DNA of 7,496 nt from Candidatus Hydrogenedentota bacterium (GTDB taxonomy: Bacteria > Hydrogenedentota > Hydrogenedentia > Hydrogenedentales > SLHB01), in assembly GCA_022706165.1 (NCBI GenBank), contig JAKJDA010000120.1, positions 1-7,496 on the forward strand, written 5' to 3'. The position numbers and the translations under genes are program-made. The number at the start of each line of letters is the position of its first letter. Position 1 is the stretch's first letter. Shown here one piece after another: positions 6,372 through 7,496 of the stretch. The notes under the pieces are model-generated. The model worked only from the letters and a program-made list of their open reading frames with translations. It was not told the origin of the DNA and did not search any database.

Positions 6372-6383
6372 TTTGGGGGCGTT

Positions 6384-7496
6384 TCAGTCGATGAATACGT
6401 CGCCGTCCTGCGTGAAAAGGGTGATGGCGTAGCGTCCGTTGTTCATTTTTCCTTGGAACCGGCGCGTGTCTTCCAGGATGCTTCCCTGGAGTGACAGCGC
6501 GCGCGGACGAACTTCGCCGTTGCGGGCGGTGATGACGAACGCGGCGTCGGAAAAGGGCCCGGCCAGAAGGCGCAAATTCCCTTGTTCCACGCCGATATCG
6601 CAGTCGCCGCGAATGCCGTCGATCGCGAGTACGCGCACATCGCCGCCGCGTTGGCGCGCCCACACTTCTCCTTGCGGCGCGTCAACGATGATGCTGCCTT
6701 GTTCGCACCGCAGCGTTTGACGTCCGTACACCATGCGCGTGCCGAGCGCGCCTTGGCTTGTTTGCGCCGTGACGGGTCCCGCGCAATCCAGGATGTCGAT
6801 ATCGCCTTTGCGATTCACGATGACGAGTTCTCCTTTGACGGACTCGGCGGTCACGGCGCCTTCCGTCTGCTCGATCGCGACGGGACCTCCCAAGCCCGCG
6901 ACGGATGTCCGGCCGCTTTGCGCGACCACCGAAAGCCGGGCCGTTCTGGGGCATTGGACGGTCACGTCCACGCTGTAATGCCGGCATCCGAGCGACGCCA
7001 TGTCGTCGCGCACTTCGGTGGTTACATGGATGCCGTCCTCGCGCGGCGTGAGCGTTGCCGTCAATGCCTCGAGGGCTGCACGCACGTTGCCGTTCGCCTC
7101 CATGTGCGCCACGGGCCGTGCGCGAACCGTCAGACGATCGGTGTCGGCCCCCTCCACGCGCACATTGCCTTGAATGGTTTTCAACGACAACGGGGCTCCG
7201 TCCGCCACGACGCTGCTCAGTTCGATCACCCGATCAAACAGTGCCGCGCCTCCCAGCGCAGGAACCGGCCCGGAGTTGGAAGGGGGAAGGCCTCCGTCCA
7301 GGTGCAGATATGCCGTTTCGAAGAAGACATGGAACCGGAACCGTTGTTTGGCGTCGGCATTGGCGCAACGGGCGAGCACGGCGTTCCCCTGCATGGTTTT
7401 GTCCATGGGCATATCGGATTGAACATCGCCAAACAGGGCGCTTGCCACGATGTCGGCGGTTGTTTGTTCGCTGAGGTAGGCATGCAGGGGGCCGCT
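6384..7496 (-). CDS. DUF4097-type beta-strand repeat protein (5' truncated by window)
   Basis: The frame is open to the right edge, so the true start is outside; 370 residues are visible. A GTG at 7448 could serve as an internal start, but the codons before it (HAYLSEQTTADIVASALFGD) read as continuous protein. The first ~95 visible residues are unrecognised. After that the sequence becomes a run of short beta strands separated by Gly/Asn turns, such as LKTIQGNVRVEGADTDRLTV, then AVTAESVKGELVIVNRKGDI, GSIIVDAPQGEVWARQRGGD and VEQGNLRLLAG. It ends in TQDGDVFID. This regular V-x-V/G-D spacing is typical of DUF4097 (putative adhesin-like) proteins, which fold as a right-handed beta solenoid and are often secreted or membrane-attached. 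No signal peptide can be judged. Function is unknown; a cell-envelope or surface role is only a family-level guess. A stem-loop follows the stop. Confidence 0.7.
   Translation of the reverse strand, partial: SGPLHAYLSEQTTADIVASALFGDVQSDMPMDKTMQGNAVLARCANADAKQRFRFHVFFETAYLHLDGGLPPSNSGPVPALGGAALFDRVIELSSVVADGAPLSLKTIQGNVRVEGADTDRLTVRARPVAHMEANGNVRAALEALTATLTPREDGIHVTTEVRDDMASLGCRHYSVDVTVQCPRTARLSVVAQSGRTSVAGLGGPVAIEQTEGAVTAESVKGELVIVNRKGDIDILDCAGPVTAQTSQGALGTRMVYGRQTLRCEQGSIIVDAPQGEVWARQRGGDVRVLAIDGIRGDCDIGVEQGNLRLLAGPFSDAAFVITARNGEVRPRALSLQGSILEDTRRFQGKMNNGRYAITLFTQDGDVFID

Noticed and set aside
5510..6394. A 294-codon plus-strand frame opposite queA
   Set aside because: It is an antisense shadow of queA; no motif, no ribosome binding site and Arg/Gly/His-biased.
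1..7496. CRISPR array, insertion sequence, tRNA or attachment site
   Set aside because: No spaced direct repeats, transposase motifs, terminal inverted repeats or tRNA-like cloverleaf were seen. All gaps between genes are about 100 bp or less.

Overview
The window is about 7.5 kb of GC-rich bacterial chromosome packed with single-copy housekeeping and accessory genes. I see no phage, transposon, CRISPR or rRNA/tRNA signature. The Gfo/Idh/MocA gene at the left edge has the sequence character of the subgroup that sits in lipid A (lpx) gene clusters, so a Gram-negative (diderm) host is likely. The phylum cannot be fixed from this window; a deltaproteobacterial, PVC-like or Hydrogenedentes-like lineage would all fit.

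Layout, left to right. (1) 2-709 (+): the C-terminal three quarters of a GnnA-like sugar-nucleotide oxidoreductase. (2) 753-3747 (-): a compact operon read right to left, made of a B12-binding radical SAM enzyme with a long unexplained C-terminal region, then archease (11-nt overlap), then a DUF2007 protein carrying a C-terminal membrane anchor. (3) 3850-4419 (-): an unrecognised 189-residue protein with a winged-helix-like N-terminus. It may be transcribed separately, because the radical SAM gene has its own candidate promoter. (4) 4502-5272 (+): truA, divergent from gene 3 across 82 bp. (5) 5279-6301 (-): queA, convergent with truA, only 6 bp between the stop codons. (6) 6384-7496 (-): the C-terminal part of a DUF4097-type beta-strand-repeat protein that runs off the right edge.

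Three genes serve RNA metabolism: truA (pseudouridine at tRNA 38-40), queA (queuosine at tRNA 34) and archease (cofactor of the RNA ligase RtcB). No rtcB is visible, so the archease is an orphan within this window. The least described item is the radical SAM/archease/DUF2007 operon, because a B12-radical SAM enzyme of unknown substrate is translationally overlapped with an RNA-ligase activator.

A second pattern is regulatory. Both divergent genes around 4420-4501 have a good -10 hexamer exactly 6 nt before the ATG and no Shine-Dalgarno sequence, which suggests leaderless mRNAs. The queA start looks similar. By contrast, the radical SAM and DUF2007 genes have clear AGGAG ribosome binding sites.
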